Of a stretch of DNA of 64,000 nt, positions 33,584 through 48,300 are shown one piece after another (within the stretch, counting starts at the first letter, position 1; each line of letters starts with the position of its first letter). The notes beneath the pieces were generated by a model. The model saw only the letters and a program-made list of their open reading frames with translations. It did no database searches and was not told the DNA's origin. This DNA comes from Corydoras sp. C115 (lineage: Eukaryota > Chordata > Actinopteri > Siluriformes > Callichthyidae), in NCBI GenBank assembly GCA_019802505.1, contig JAFMOC010000378.1, positions 232,501-296,500 on the forward strand, written 5' to 3'. A program made the position numbers and the translations under genes.

Positions 33584-36500
33584 GTCAGTGGTTGCAGACT
33601 CGCCTCGGTTTTCCGACGTCCGGTTGGATCAGAATGACCATGTGTGCTCTTTTTTTTCTTTTCTCTCAGGTGGGACGTTCCGAGAGGGTTCAGAATTGCC
33701 TCAATCCAAAATTTGCTAAGAAGTTTCTCGTGGATTTCTACTTTGAAATCGTACAGAAGCTGCGCTTTGGAATTTACGACATAGACAACAAAACCGTTGA
33801 CCTGTCTGATGATGACTTTCTTGGCGAGTTGGAGTGTACTCTTGGTCAGGTGAGGGTCATATACACAGTAAAACGGGTTCCTAAATCTGATTGGCTGAAC
33901 CATTTAACCATCATTAACAATAACACACACCTCCGAACGTGTCACGTTCCTATCAATGCCTGATATACAATACATTATTCCCGATGTTTTTTATGAACTG
34001 CGTTCTGTAATTTAGCCACTATTTAATTGTTAGAGAAACCGTAATCCTGTTACTCAGCGATCAGCGTTCACTAGATTACATCGCGGAAGAGCTTACTGAA
34101 AGGAATGAACCTGCCAAATTTCAGCCGTGTAACTCCACGGAAAGTTGGAACATTAGTGCTGAGTCAGTCAGGGAGTCGGCGCTTAGGATCAAGTCATTTT
34201 GGTAACTTATGATTATGTAGCAAAATTTACCACAAACATTTAACACTTTGTAAAAACCATCTTTAAAGCAATGATGTCATCCAGAAGTCCATGACATCAT
34301 TAACAATAACACACCTCCGAGCGTGTCACATCCGTATCAATGCGTGATACACAATACATTATTCCCAATGCTTTTTATAAACTGCGTTCTATAATTTATT
34401 TGTATTTAATTGTGGGAGAAACCGTAATCCTGTTACTCAGCGATCAGCGTTCACTTTAAAAAACAGACTAGATTACATCACCATAGAGCAGATTATTAAC
34501 GATTTTGCTTTCAACAAGCGCATTAGTGAATCAAACCTTGTTTTTCGTTAGAAACCAAACCATTCTGACCGTTACGGGTCGAATTCCAAATTAACGTTTG
34601 TCAGTAAGCTGAAAGGAATGAACCTGCCAAATTTCAGCCGTGTAACTCCACGGAAAGTTGGAATATTAGCTGAGTCAGTCAGGGAGCTTAGGGTCAAGTC
34701 AATTAAATTCTCCAAATTGCCCCGTTTGTGTGAGTGAGTGTGTGTCCAGTGATAGATTGCCCCCCTGGCCTGGGTGTATCTGCCCAGCGCCCGACACGTT
34801 CACCCCGGATGGACATGGGGATCCCTCTCCTCGCGATCGTTACCCCCACCGCAACCGTTACCAAAAAAGTCATTTTGGTAACTTATGATTATGTAACGGG
34901 CGGCACGGTGGCTTAGTGGTTAGCATGTTCGCCTCTCAGCGCTAGGGATCCCCATTTCGAATCCCCATCTTGTTGGAGTTTCCATGTTCTACGCGTGTCC
35001 ATGTGGGTTTCTTCCGGGTTCTCCGGTTTCCTCCCACAGTCCAAAACCATGGATCAAGTCAATTGAGTTCTCCAAATTGCCCCATATAGAGTGTGTCTGT
35101 GTGAGTGAGTGTGTGTTCAGTGATATATTGCCCCCCTGTCCTGGGTGTATCTGCCCAGCGCCCGAAACGTTCTCCCCTGGATGGGCATGGGGAAAAGCCC
35201 CCGCGACCCTAATATAGGATAAAGAGGAAGATAATGGATGGATGGAACCTGAATATTATGACATCACTGAGCACAGTCATCCAGGCGCATGGTTTCTCTT
35301 ACCACTGCTATGCTGATGACACTCAACTTCATCTGTCTTTTGCCCCTGATGACACCACCATCTCAAATCGGGTATCTGCCCGCCTCTCCGACATATCTGT
35401 CTGGATGAAGGCCCGTCATCTCAAATTAAACTTCTCATCATCCCAGCTAAACCCTCAATCCATCACAACCTGACCTTCCAAACCGATGGCTCCACAATCT
35501 CCCCAACTGATTCGGTCCGGAACCTTGGGTTCACAATAGACTCCCACCTTAAACTCTCTGATCATGTGATCAAAACCGCCCGTTCTTGTAGATTCCTTCT
35601 TTATAACATAAGGAAGATCAGACCCTTTCTGACTGAACATGCTACCCAACTGCTTGTTCAAGCCCTAGTCCTATCCCGGCTTGATTATTGTAATGCACTT
35701 CTTGCCGGTATCCCAACTTCCACCATCAGACCTCTTCAACTGATTCAAAACTCTGCAGCCCGACTCGTGTTTAACCCCCAAGCGAACTCACGTCACTCCA
35801 TTACTCACTTCCCTCCATTGGCTTCCTGTAGCTGCTGCATTCAGTACAAGTCGCTGACTCTGGCATACAGAACCATTTCTGGATCTTCCCCCTCTTACCT
35901 TCACTCTATCTTTTCAAAATACACTCCGACTCGTTCACTTCGCTCCAGTGAGGATTGCCGCCTGGCGATTCCACCTCACCAAGGAGCTGATTCTCATTCC
36001 GTGGCGTTCACCACTGCAAAATGGTGGAACGATCTTCCCAACTCTGTCCGTAAGGCAGAATCACTAAACAGTTTTAAGAAACTACTTAAGACGCATCTAT
36101 TTAACAAATACCTGTTATAAAAAAAAAAAATAATAATAAAAAAAAAAAAAGGGGGGGGGGGCGCAGCTTCGAATAACAATCAGGTTTGATGAACTTACAG
36201 TATAGTTGGTTTTCTCCATGGCTTCTGACTTGTGGTGTTCTCATTTGTAAGTCGCTTTGGATAAAAGCGTCTACTAAATGACTAAATGTAAATGTAAATA
36301 TTAATTGGACTGGCGGTCCTGCAGGACGCCCCCTAATGGACTCACATATAGTTTTCAGTTGTTAGTTTTTCCATTTGTTTAATATCTGTACATTAGTGTC
36401 CTACATTGTTGTTGCTGCCTGGCCGCTCAAGGAGGATGAGCCCCCCACTGAGTCTTGGTCCTCACAAGGTTTCTTCCTTAAATAACAACATAAAAGGGAG

Positions 36501-39500
36501 TTTTGTCTTGCCGCTGTCGCTTCGGCTCGCTCTTTGGGGGTTTAAAGGCTTTTCATTCTGTAAAGCTGCTTTGTGACGATGTACTGTTGTAAAAAGAGTG
36601 ACATAAATAACTAACTTGAACTTGAACTTGAACTTGGATGATTTTGTAACAAAATTCACCCCAAACATTTAACATTTTAGTGAAAAAGTAATGAGGTCTT
36701 AAAATAATGAGGTGATCCAAAAGTCGGGTGTTTTCCCTTACTGCACTGCGCCGGGGTTACAGTGTCATTGTTTCTTGTTGTAACAGATCGTGTCAAGCGG
36801 AACCCTCACCAGACCTTTGATCCTGAAGAACAAAAAGCCAGCGGGAAAAGGAACCATCACAGTAAAAACAACCCTGTTTTTCTTAAAAAAGCTTAAAAAC
36901 TTAAATTTGTTTATAAATATTTAGTATAGAAATGTGTGTGTGTGTAATAAATGTCTTTTTATTATAGAATCGATAAACAGAACACACCTGGACATAGTAA
37001 CAACATTAAAAAATATTATTAGCTGTTAGAAGTGTTGAATTAAGCTTGATGTAGCTATATTTATTAATAATTCTATTTATAATTTGAAAATGATCCATGA
37101 GTGTGTAGCAAGCATAACGTTTATTTTAAAAACTTTTTATTTTTATTTTAAAAAAACATGTTTATTCCTTTATTTCCTGACCGTAACGTCTTTCAGATCA
37201 GCGCTGAGGAAGTGAAGGATAACAGGGTGGCCAACTTTGAAGTAGAAGCCAGAAAATTGGATAATAAGGTGAGTTAAAACATTTTTATTCGGTAAATTTG
37301 TAAATGTTTAGCATGTTCTCCTCTCAGCACTAGAGATTCCCAGTTCGAATCCCCATCTGGGTGGAGTTCCCATGTTCTCCCCCTGTCTGCGTGGGTTTCC
37401 ACCAGGTTCTCCGGTTTCCTCCCACAGTCCAAAAACATGGACCAAGGTCAATTGAGTTCTCCAAATTGCCCCGTATAGAGTGTGTCTGTGTGATTGAGTG
37501 TGTGTGCCCAGGGATAGATTGCCCCCCTGCCCTGGGTCTATCTGCCCAGTGCCCGAGACGTTCTCCCCTGGATGGACATGGGGAACCCCCCCGCGACCCT
37601 AATGGGGGATAAAGCGGAAGATAATGTATGGAAATTTGTAAATATTTAGCATGTTCTCCTGTTAGTGCTGGGGATTCCCAGTTCCAATCCAATCTGGGTG
37701 GAGTTTGCATGTTCTCCCCGTTTCCACGTGGGTTTCCTCCGGGTTCTCCGGTTTCCTCCCACAGTCCAAAAACATGGAGCAAGGTCAATTGAGTTCTCCA
37801 AATTGCCCCATATAGAGTGAGAGAGTGTGTGTGTCCAGTGATAGATTGCCCCCCGTCCTGGGTGTATCTGCCCAGCCCCCGAAACATTCTCCCCTGGATG
37901 GGCATGGGGAACCCCAAAGCGGAAGATAATGGATGGAAATTTGTCAATATTTAGCATGTTCTCCTCTCAGCACTAGGGTTTCCTGGTACGAATCCCAATC
38001 TGGGTGGAGTTTCCATGTTCTCCCCGTGTCTGCGTGGGTTTCCTCCGGGTTCTCCGGTTTCCTCCCACCTTCCAAAAACATGGATCAAGGCCAATTGAGT
38101 TCTCCAAATTGCCCCATATAGAGTGTGTCTGTGTGAGTGAGTGTGTGCCCAGCGATAGATTGGCGTCCTGTCCTGGGTGTATCTGCCCAGCGCCCGAAAC
38201 GTTCTCCCCTGGATGGGGATGAGGAACCCCCCCGCGACCCTAATAGAGGATAAAGCTGAAGATAATGGATGGATGGAGATTTGTATATGTATTAAACTTC
38301 AATTTGGAAAATGGTCGGAGGTTTTATGTCTACGTTCCAGGCTGAGTGGAACGTAGACATGAACCTGTGTTCTTGCGATGTTGAAATGTTCACATCATTA
38401 ATCTCTACATGGAATTCTAATCAGTGTTGTGTTGTGTTCTGTCTGTGCGGAAGCCTCCAGAAAACGTTCTTAATTAATTAAAATTTAAAGGGATTATCTC
38501 AGGAAGTTAGAACTGTTAGCTTCATGGGTCACGTCAGTTCTCTGGATTACGTTCGGTAGAACGTCCACCGTGAGTGTGGAACCCGTTTCACATCTTTTGT
38601 TTATAATGCTGTATTTTGGTGACTCTGGCCTCAGGTTGTTAGTGTGGTTGATGTACACATTGTTATTTTTATTACTCCACCGTTGTTGTTTTCCTTTCTT
38701 CTCCCCCAGTTTTTGAGTTAGCTACAAGATTTCTGTCTCATCGGTGAGACGCTTCTCGAATAGAGCTAAAAAAAATCGGACCAACCCTTCCTGAGATTCC
38801 TATTTTCCTGAGAGCCAAAATTTCCATTTACTTTGCATCACGGCGACGTTTGCTCTCCCATAACTCGACCGATTTTCGATCTACAAAAACGAAATTCGCG
38901 TGAGTCGGAGAAGGCTTCAGCAACAGTGGTTTTGTAAAATTGTAGTGGGATCGCAGTTTCTGTAATCTCATAATCACTCTTCAAAGTTGGCTTAGTTCAT
39001 TTCCTATCGGGAAAAATCTGATTTTCAAATTCTTGTAATAAATTTTCGATCTACAAAAACGAAATTCGCGTGAGTCGGAGAAGGCTTCAGCAACAGTGGT
39101 TTTGTAAAATCGTAGCGGGATCGCAGTTTCTGTAATCTCGTAATCACTCTTCAAAGTTGGCTTAGTTCATTTCCTATGGGGAAAAATCTGATTTTCAAAT
39201 TCTTGTAATAAATTTTTGAGCTACAAAAATGAAATTCGCGTGAGTCGGAGAAGGCTTCAGCAACAGTGGTTTTGTAAAATCGTAGCGGGATCGCAGTTTC
39301 TGTAATCTCGTAATCACTCTTCAAAGTTGGCTTAGTTCATTTCCTATGGGGAAAAATCTGATTTTCAAATTCTTGTAATAAATTTTTGAGCTACAAAAAT
39401 GAAATTCGCGTGAGTCGGAGAAGGCTTCAGCAACAGTGGTTTTGTAAAATCGTAGTGGGATCGCAGTTTCTGTAATCTCGTAATCACTCTTCAAAGTTGG

Positions 39501-41548
39501 CTTAGTTCATTTCCTATGGGGAAAAATCAGATTTTCAAATTCTTGTTATCAATTTTTGCGCTACAAACAGGATATTGACTCGAGTCGGAGATGCCTGTAG
39601 ATGTTGTGAAATCGCAGATTGATCGCACTCTTCTTCCACTCCTGATTACCCTTTGAAATGAGCTTAATTCATTTCCTTTGGGCAAAATCTGATGTTTTAA
39701 AATGGAGAAACTCGGTCAGTTTCGAAGCTACACACAGGAAACTCGTCACGTCCCGAGTGACTCCAACCACAGACAGATTGCACTTTCTGTGAACTTTTTA
39801 TTACTCTTTAAATATTGCATTCGTCCTCCTCACTCTAACCACATCCTATTACCCGGCCACGCCCACTTTTTTTCTTTCTATTTTTTTCATTCATTCATTC
39901 ATTCATTCATTATCTTCCGCTTTATCCTCTATTAGGGTCGCGGTGGGGTTCCCCATGCCCAACCAGGGGAGAACGTCTCGGGCGCTGGGCAGATACACCC
40001 AGGACAGGACACCAATCCATCTCTGGACACACACTCACTCACACAGACACACTCTATATGGGCCAATTTTTGAGAATTCAATTGACTTGATCCATGTTTT
40101 TGGACTGTGGGTGGAAACCGGAGAACCCGGAGGAAACCCACGCGGACACGGGGAGAACATGGAAACTCCACCCAGATTGGGATTCGAACTGGGAATCCCT
40201 AGTGCTGAGAGGAGAACATGCTAAACCACTAAGCCACCGTGCCGCCCTCTTTTTATTTTATTTATTTATTTATTTTTTCTCCTCTCTCGATCACTCTGTT
40301 TCTATAATTATTTACATCCATCGATCCATCAAACCATTATCTTCTGCTTTATCCTCTATTAGGGTCGTGGGGGGGTTCCCCATGCCCACCCAGGGGAGAA
40401 CGTTTCAGGCGCTGAGCAGATACACCCAGGACAGGGGGGCAATCTATCCTTGGTCACACACTCACTCACACAGACACACTCTATATGGGGCAATTTGGAG
40501 AATTCAATTGACCTTGATCCATGTTTTTGGACTGTGGGAGGAAACCGGAGAACCCGGAGGAAACCCACGCGGACACGGGGAGAACATGGAAACTCCACCC
40601 AGATGGGGATTCGAACCGGGAATCCCTAGTGCTGAGAGGAGAACATGCTAAACCACTAAGCCACCCATAATTATTTCCATAATTTCCATTTTTTGTCAAC
40701 AAACAGCATTCACTTTATTCACGAAACTGTTCTTTTTGGTTTAATGTTTTTTATTTATTTTTTGTATATGTATAATGATGGCAGGATTTCTTCGGGAAGT
40801 CCGACCCCTATTTGGAATTCTACAGGCAGATGGACTCAGGATGGCAGCTTGCCCACAGAACAGAGGTACGTTATATGTACAGTAGCTGCTTGAGTCTTTA
40901 ACCGTAATAAAGGTTTACTAATCAACGCTGGTTCTTTTAAAGGTCGTGAAAAACAACCTGAACCCTTGTTGGAAACCTTTCACAATTCCTCTGCAGTCGC
41001 TCTGCGGTGGCGATTTGGAGAAACCCATCAAGGTAGAATCTTTATTTATTAATACAGAACAATTCTTACTGTATTGAGCTTCATATGTACAAATTTTCGG
41101 ATGTGACGGCAGCTGGCAGAGCGAGAACTAATTCCTACATGTGTGTTATGAAGAAAATAACATAAAAAATGGGCTTTTATTAATATACAGTGGTGTGAAA
41201 AAGTGTTTGCCCCCTTCCTCATTTCCTGTTTTTTTTGCATGTTTGTCACACTTAAGTGTTTCGGAACATCAAACCAATTTAAACAATAGTCAAGGACAAC
41301 GCAAGTAAACACAAAATGCAGTTTGAAAATGAAGGTGTTTATTATTAAAGGAGAAAAAAATCCAAACCATCATGGCCCTGTGTGAAAAAGTGATTGCCCC
41401 CCTAAACCTAATAACTGGTTGGGCCACCCTTAGCAGCAACAACTGCAAACAAGCGTTTGGATGAAGCCCAATGGATGTGACAAACATGCAAAAAAACAGG
41501 AAATGAGGAAGGGGGCAAACACACCACTGTATATAGTGTTTGTATGTA

Positions 41549-41604
<56 letters not shown>

Positions 41605-42274
41605 AACATTCATTCATTCATTATCTGCCGCTTTATCCTCTATTAGGGTCGTGGTTGGGGGGGGGGGGTTCCCCATGCCCATCCAGGGGAGTACGTTTCG
41701 GGCGCTGGGCAGATACACCCAGGACAGGGCGCCAACCTATCGCTGGGCACACACTCACTCACACAGACACACTCTATATGGGGCAATTTGGAGAACTCAA
41801 TTGGCCTTGATCCATGTTTTTGGAAGGTGGGAGGAAACCGGAGAACCCGGAGGAAACCCACGTGGACACGGGGAGAACATGGAAACTCCACCCAGATTGG
41901 GATTCGAACCGGGAATCCCTAGTGCTGAGAGGAGAACATGCTAAATTTTGACAAATTTCCATCCATTATCTTCCGCTTTGGGGTTCCCCATGCACATCCA
42001 GGGGAGAATGTTTCGGGGGCTGGGCAGATACACCCAGGACGGGGGGCAATCTATCACTGGACACACACACGCTCTAACTCTCACTCTATATGGGGCAATT
42101 TGGAGAACTCAATTACCTTGATCCATGTTTTTGGACTGTGGGAGGAAACCGGAGAACCCGGAGGAAACCCACGCGGACACGGGGAGAACATGGAAACTCC
42201 ACCCAGATGGGGATTCGAACCGGGAATCCCAAGCGCTGAGAGGAGAACATGCAAAACCACTAAGCCACCGTGCC

Positions 42275-42324
<50 letters not shown>

Positions 42325-45300
42325 ATCAATAAAGGTTCATGTATTAACGTATGACCTTAATAGCTTTGCTTTCTGTGCAGGTGGAGTGTTATGATTATGA
42401 CAACGATGGGTCACATGATCTCATTGGGATTTTTGAAACGAATATGAAGCGTCTGCAGGAGGCGTCCCGTGTGTCTCCGGTAAGCAGGTTATACTATATT
42501 ACAGATTATTTTATTGAACCCAGGGTTCTCCTCTGCAGCATACGGAACATATCGCGGATCACTTCTCGGCTTCACTGCATCACACCATATTGCGCTCTAT
42601 ATGTTATTAAATTTTGTTTAAGCATTTAGAAAGTGTTTATACGAGTGTGGGCGGGGTTAATGAAGCCTGATGTATATCCATCCATCCATTATCTTCCGCT
42701 TTATCCTCTATTAGGGTCGCACGCGGGGGGGTTCCCCATGCCCATCCAGGGGAGAACGTTTCGGTCGCTGGGCAGATACACCCAGGACAGGACACCAATC
42801 CATCGCTGGGCACACACTCACTCACTCACACACTCTATATGGGGCAATTTGGAGAATTCAATCGACCTTGAATCCATGTTTTTGGACTGTGGGAGGAAAC
42901 CGGAGAACCCGGAGGAAACCCACGCGGACACGGGGAGAACATGCAAACTCCACCCCGATGGGGATTCGAACCGCTAATCCCTAGTGCTGAGAGGAGAACA
43001 TGCTAAAGCACTAAGCCACCGTGCCGCCCCCAATTACTTACAGTTCATTTTTATTGTAGGAGATATTTATCTGAATGGGTGGCACAATGGCTTAGTGGTT
43101 TAGCATGTTCTCCTCTCAGCGCTAGGGATTCCCGGTTCCAATCCCAATATGGGTGGAGTTTGCATGTTCTCCCCATGTCTGCATCCGTTTCCTCCCACAG
43201 TCCAAAAACATGGATCAAGGTCAATTGGATTCTCCAAATTGCCCCATATTGAGTGTGTCTTTGTGAGTGAGTGTGTGCCCAGTGATAGATTGGCACCCTG
43301 TCCTGGGGGTATCTGCCCAGCGCCTGAAACGTTCTCCCCTGGATGGGCATGGGGAACCCCCCCCCCACCCCCCCCCACCCCCCCCACCCCCATGACCTTA
43401 GTAGAGGATAAAGCGGATAAAGGATGGATGGAGATATTTATGTGTAGCTGTGATTCATTGTATTTTTTTTTTTTTAAGTTGTACGTTATGTTGTTTTTTT
43501 TTGTTTGGATCTGCAGGCCGAGTTCGACTGTATAAACCAAAAGAAAAAGCAGAAAAAGAAGAACTATAAGAACTCTGGTGTTGTGAGTGTGAAGCTGTGT
43601 CAGGTATGGTGGCGCTCCACTGCGTTTGGTTTCCTCGCGTCGGATCAGTGCGCTGATGCCGCTCTCGTTTGTCTCAGATCGTGAAGCAGTACACGTTCCT
43701 GGATTACATCATGGGTGGCTGCCAGATCAACTTTACGGTAAGTACTAACGGGCGCGGTACCTCAGTGGTTAGAGCGTTGGGCTATCAATCTGAAGGTTGG
43801 GGGTTCAAATCCCAGGTCCACTGAAGTTACCAATGTGGGTCCTTGAGCGAGACCCTTAACCCTCATTGCTCCAGGGGTGTTGTGCTTAACCCTGTGCTCA
43901 CCTTGTAAGGCGCTTTGGATAAAAGTGTCGGCTAAATCAGGGATTCTTAACCCATGGGCCGCGAGCGCCACCTTGAGGGCCTCAAAAGAACAGTTTTATC
44001 TTTGGGCCGTAGAGGGCGTCGGCACCACGTTGATTTTTCATGAGGTGTAATACACTTTCTCACCACTAGTGCGCCACTCAGATGTTTAACAACTTATTTA
44101 AAACGTAGAAGAAGTACCTTAGCTAACTGCCGAAAATGGAAGCATGTTTTAAGAGAAAAGTGGAAGACAAAAATGAAGGTGACGCATCAAAAAAGGCAAC
44201 AGTTGTTAGAAATTACAACACAGACTTTATTAATATATGGTTTTGCGAACGGAGGAAGCGAGGTAGAGCCCCGAGCTCAGTGTGTTGAGTGTGGACTAAT
44301 GCTGTCGCACTTTATCAAATTTATTTTCATGTTTTTTAAACATTTACATGAACATTTTGATCATATTCATTTTATGGCAGTAAGTTAATTTATTGAATTT
44401 GTCTATTTTTGTTAAGTTATTTTTGTGTTGATAAGCCTGTTGACTGACCATTGGATTTGTTCAAATACTTTTCATGGAAAAGTTAATATAAAATATCTTT
44501 GTCGTAATCATTTCTTGTGATTATTTGACAGGATTTTTACTTTTAGTGTATTTAATTGAATTACAATGCAAGTACAAAACAATTAAACCAAGATTTAGAA
44601 TAATTATAATTTTGATCAGGACATCGGTAATAACTGACCAGGCCTCGGGCCACTTCGTGTTCAACAAATTGGACCCCGAGGTCAAAAAGGTTAAGAACCC
44701 CTGAGCTAAATGACCAAATGTAACGTAAATGATTTAATTTTGCTGGATGGATTATAAAACATCACTGGATCTGTACGCAGTGCTTTAAATGCCACGTGGA
44801 AATAATAAATATTGTTATCTATTCAAAATTAAACGATGGTGTACCACAAGGATCAGTCGTAAGACCAATTCAATTTGCTCTATACAAGTTCCTATTAGTA
44901 TTAAATAGTTGCAGAAATGGAATATAATATAATAATACATATATTACAAATGTAAATGTGATGTTAGTACTTCAATCTCATTAAAATGTTAATAAAGTCC
45001 AGAAATATAACATTCCTAATATGAAAACCTTTTAAAAACGTCATTTCTGAATAAATATGAGTCAGATCAAAGCTGTAATGGTCAGATCAAAGCTGTAATG
45101 GTCTGAACATTAAATCACTGTCCAATCACTGCTTTAAATCACTGCTTTAATAACATAAGCTTATAAATAAATATGCACAAAGAAATCTTTACACTAGAAC
45201 AGCCCTAATCACCTCGCAATTAATAAACTAAAAATGGAAATATGAAATGAACCACGGCATAAGAAAAAATAAATGCACTGAAATAAAAAAACAAACGCAA

Positions 45301-48300
45301 AAATGGTGTTAACTCTCCAATAAAGAAATAAATCCCTACGTTTAACCCTTAAGAGATCCGGGTGATGTTTTGTTCCATTTTTTATTTATTTATATTTTTT
45401 CATAAATTTTGTCTGTGTTGTATAAATACTGATTTGTGGTCTCTGTTCTGTAAATAAGGCATTGCAGATAATCTATAGCAAAAAATAAGAAAAATGACCA
45501 TAAATCAAGAAAAAATTTACACGAATTAAGTGAAATTATGTCATTAGACTGAATAAAGTTATCTTGCTTAGATTTCTTAAAGTTTCTTAAATATCTATGT
45601 CAAAAAATAAGAAAAATGACCATAAATCAAGAAAAAATGAACGTCAATCAAGTGAAATTATCTGTCATTAGACTGAATAAAGTTATCTTGCTAAGGTTTC
45701 TTAAAAGTCTGTGTCAAAAAAGTAAAAAGTCAGGTTCAATAACGATCAGGTTTGATGATTCTATGGTGTAGCTGGTTTCTCCTTAATTACAGACTCATGG
45801 TGTTCTCTCATTTGTAAGGTGCTTTGGATAAAAGTGTCTGCTAGATGACTAAATGGTAATGAAATATTATTGTAAAATAAGAAAAAAAATGGAAAAAGTC
45901 AAAAACAAGATTTGTTCCACTTTTTTTTTTTAAGATTTCGTTTTTTTCCCATAAACATGGAAACCATTTCCATTTTTGCAACTATTTAATACTAATAGGA
46001 ACTTGTATAGAGCAAACTGAATGGGTCTTATGATGGATCCTTGTGGTACACCATAGTTTAATTTTGAATAGATAACAATATTTATTATTTCCACGTGGCA
46101 TTTAAAGCATTGCGTATAGATCCAGTGATGTTTTATAATCCATTCAGCAAAATGAAATCATTTACATTTACATTTTGGTCATTTAGCAGACGCTTTTATC
46201 CAAAGTGACTTACAAGGTGAGCACAGGGTTAATCACAACATCCCTGGAGCAATGAGGGTTAAGGGTCTTGCTCAAGGACCCACACTGGTAACTTTAGTGA
46301 ACCTGGGATTTGAACTGCCAACCTTCAGATTGATAGCCCAACACCCTAACCACTGAGCTACCTTTATCCTCCCCATTTATAGTGCCATATTCCACCCTAA
46401 TTTTTAATTAAATAAATCATTTTTAAAAATCTATGTCAAAATAAAGGTCAGGTTCAATAATGATCAGGTTTGATAATTCTACAGTGTAACTGGATTCTCC
46501 TTAACTACGGTCCGTGGTGTTCTCTCATTTGTAAGGTGCTTTGGATAAAGGCATCTGCTAGATGACTGAATGGATATGAAATATTATTATTAAAAAAATA
46601 GTCCTGATCGTACTTAGAAATCAACTGAAGTCTAAAACAAGATTTGTTCCACTTATTTAAAGAATTTTTTTTTTGCAGTTTAACACCAAAAAGTGCTCCA
46701 TTCAAAACAATAAATGTGAAAATTGTAGCTGAAGCTGAATGCCATGTCCGTCATTCTCCTGCAGGTGGGGGTGGACTTCACTGGGTCGAACGGCGACCCA
46801 AAACATCCAGATTCCCTGCACTACATCCACCCCAACGGGGTCAATGAGTATCTGTCTGCCATCTGGTCCGTCGGTCTGGTGGTCCAGGATTATGACAGGT
46901 GAGGCAGCACACCTCAAGACTTGGTGTAAACCAAAAATCTTTTGTTTTCCGTGTTACGGTGTTTGTCTTGGTGTTAAATGTGCAGTTACATTAACAGCGT
47001 TAAGCTCATTTTAAGATCACTAATTGAGTTAACCTCGTTAGGCTTAAAGGCTTTGTATTAGCTACATGAGCATATAACTAATAACGCATTCCATTTTTGC
47101 AACTAATTAATACTAATGGGAGCATATATAGAGCAAACTGAATTGGTCTCATGACTATTCCTTGTGGTACATCATACTTTTAATTTTGAATAGATAACAA
47201 TATTTATTATTTCCACGTGGCATTTAAAGCACTGCGTACAGATCTAGTGATGTTTTATAGTCCATACAGCAAAACAAAATAATTTACAGTCCCATATGCT
47301 AGCCTAAGTCCTAATTAAATAAATAATTAACTACTTTAACTAATGTGGTGTCAGTTCTATGATGAGACCTTAATACTTGACTGATCAACCTTATTAATAT
47401 TATTAGATTTGATGATGATAACACTCACCTTCTTCCAAAATGTCCAGAATTTTGGAAACTATATAAAAGTTGTATGTAATATTTTTCTGTAATTAAATGT
47501 TCCAGTCCTTAAATCTGATTGGCTGAGCCGTGGCATCGTTAACAATAACACACAGCTCTGAGCGCCTCACATTCATATCGATGACTGATCGATATTATTT
47601 TCCCTACATTTTTTGATAAAGTGCATTCTGTAATTTGCCCACTAGATGGCAGAGATTGATTGATTTTTAGAAAAAACAGAAACATCCATCCATCCATTAT
47701 CTTCTGCTTTATCCTCTACTAGGGTCGCGGGGGGTTTCCCATGCCCTTTCAGGGGAGAACGTTTCGGGCGCTGGGCAGATAGACCCAGGACAGGACGCCA
47801 ATCTATCACTGGGCACACACTCACTCACACAGACACTCTATATGGGGCAATTTGGAGAATTCAATGGACCTTGATCCATGTTTTTGGACTGTGGGAGGAA
47901 ACCGGAGAACCCGGGGGAAACCCACACGGACACGGGGAGAACACGGAAACTCCATCCAGATGGGGATTCGAACCGGGAATCCCTAGTGCTGAGAGGAGAA
48001 CATGCTAAACACTAAGCCACCGTGCTGCCTAAATCAGAAACGTGTTACTCAGCGTTCACGCTAAAAACTGGATTAGATTACGTGGCAGAGGACCAGATTA
48101 TTAACGATTTTGCTTTCTAATAAACGCATTTGAGAATCAAAGCTTGTTTTTTTTTATTATAGTGTACTTATTATACTATTATAATTATTATAGTTTATTA
48201 TTATTATTATACTATAAACTATTATTATAGTTTTTTATTATAGTTTTATAAAAGCAATAAGACCCTCAAGGTTGTGTGTTATTGTGAATAAATTATGTGA

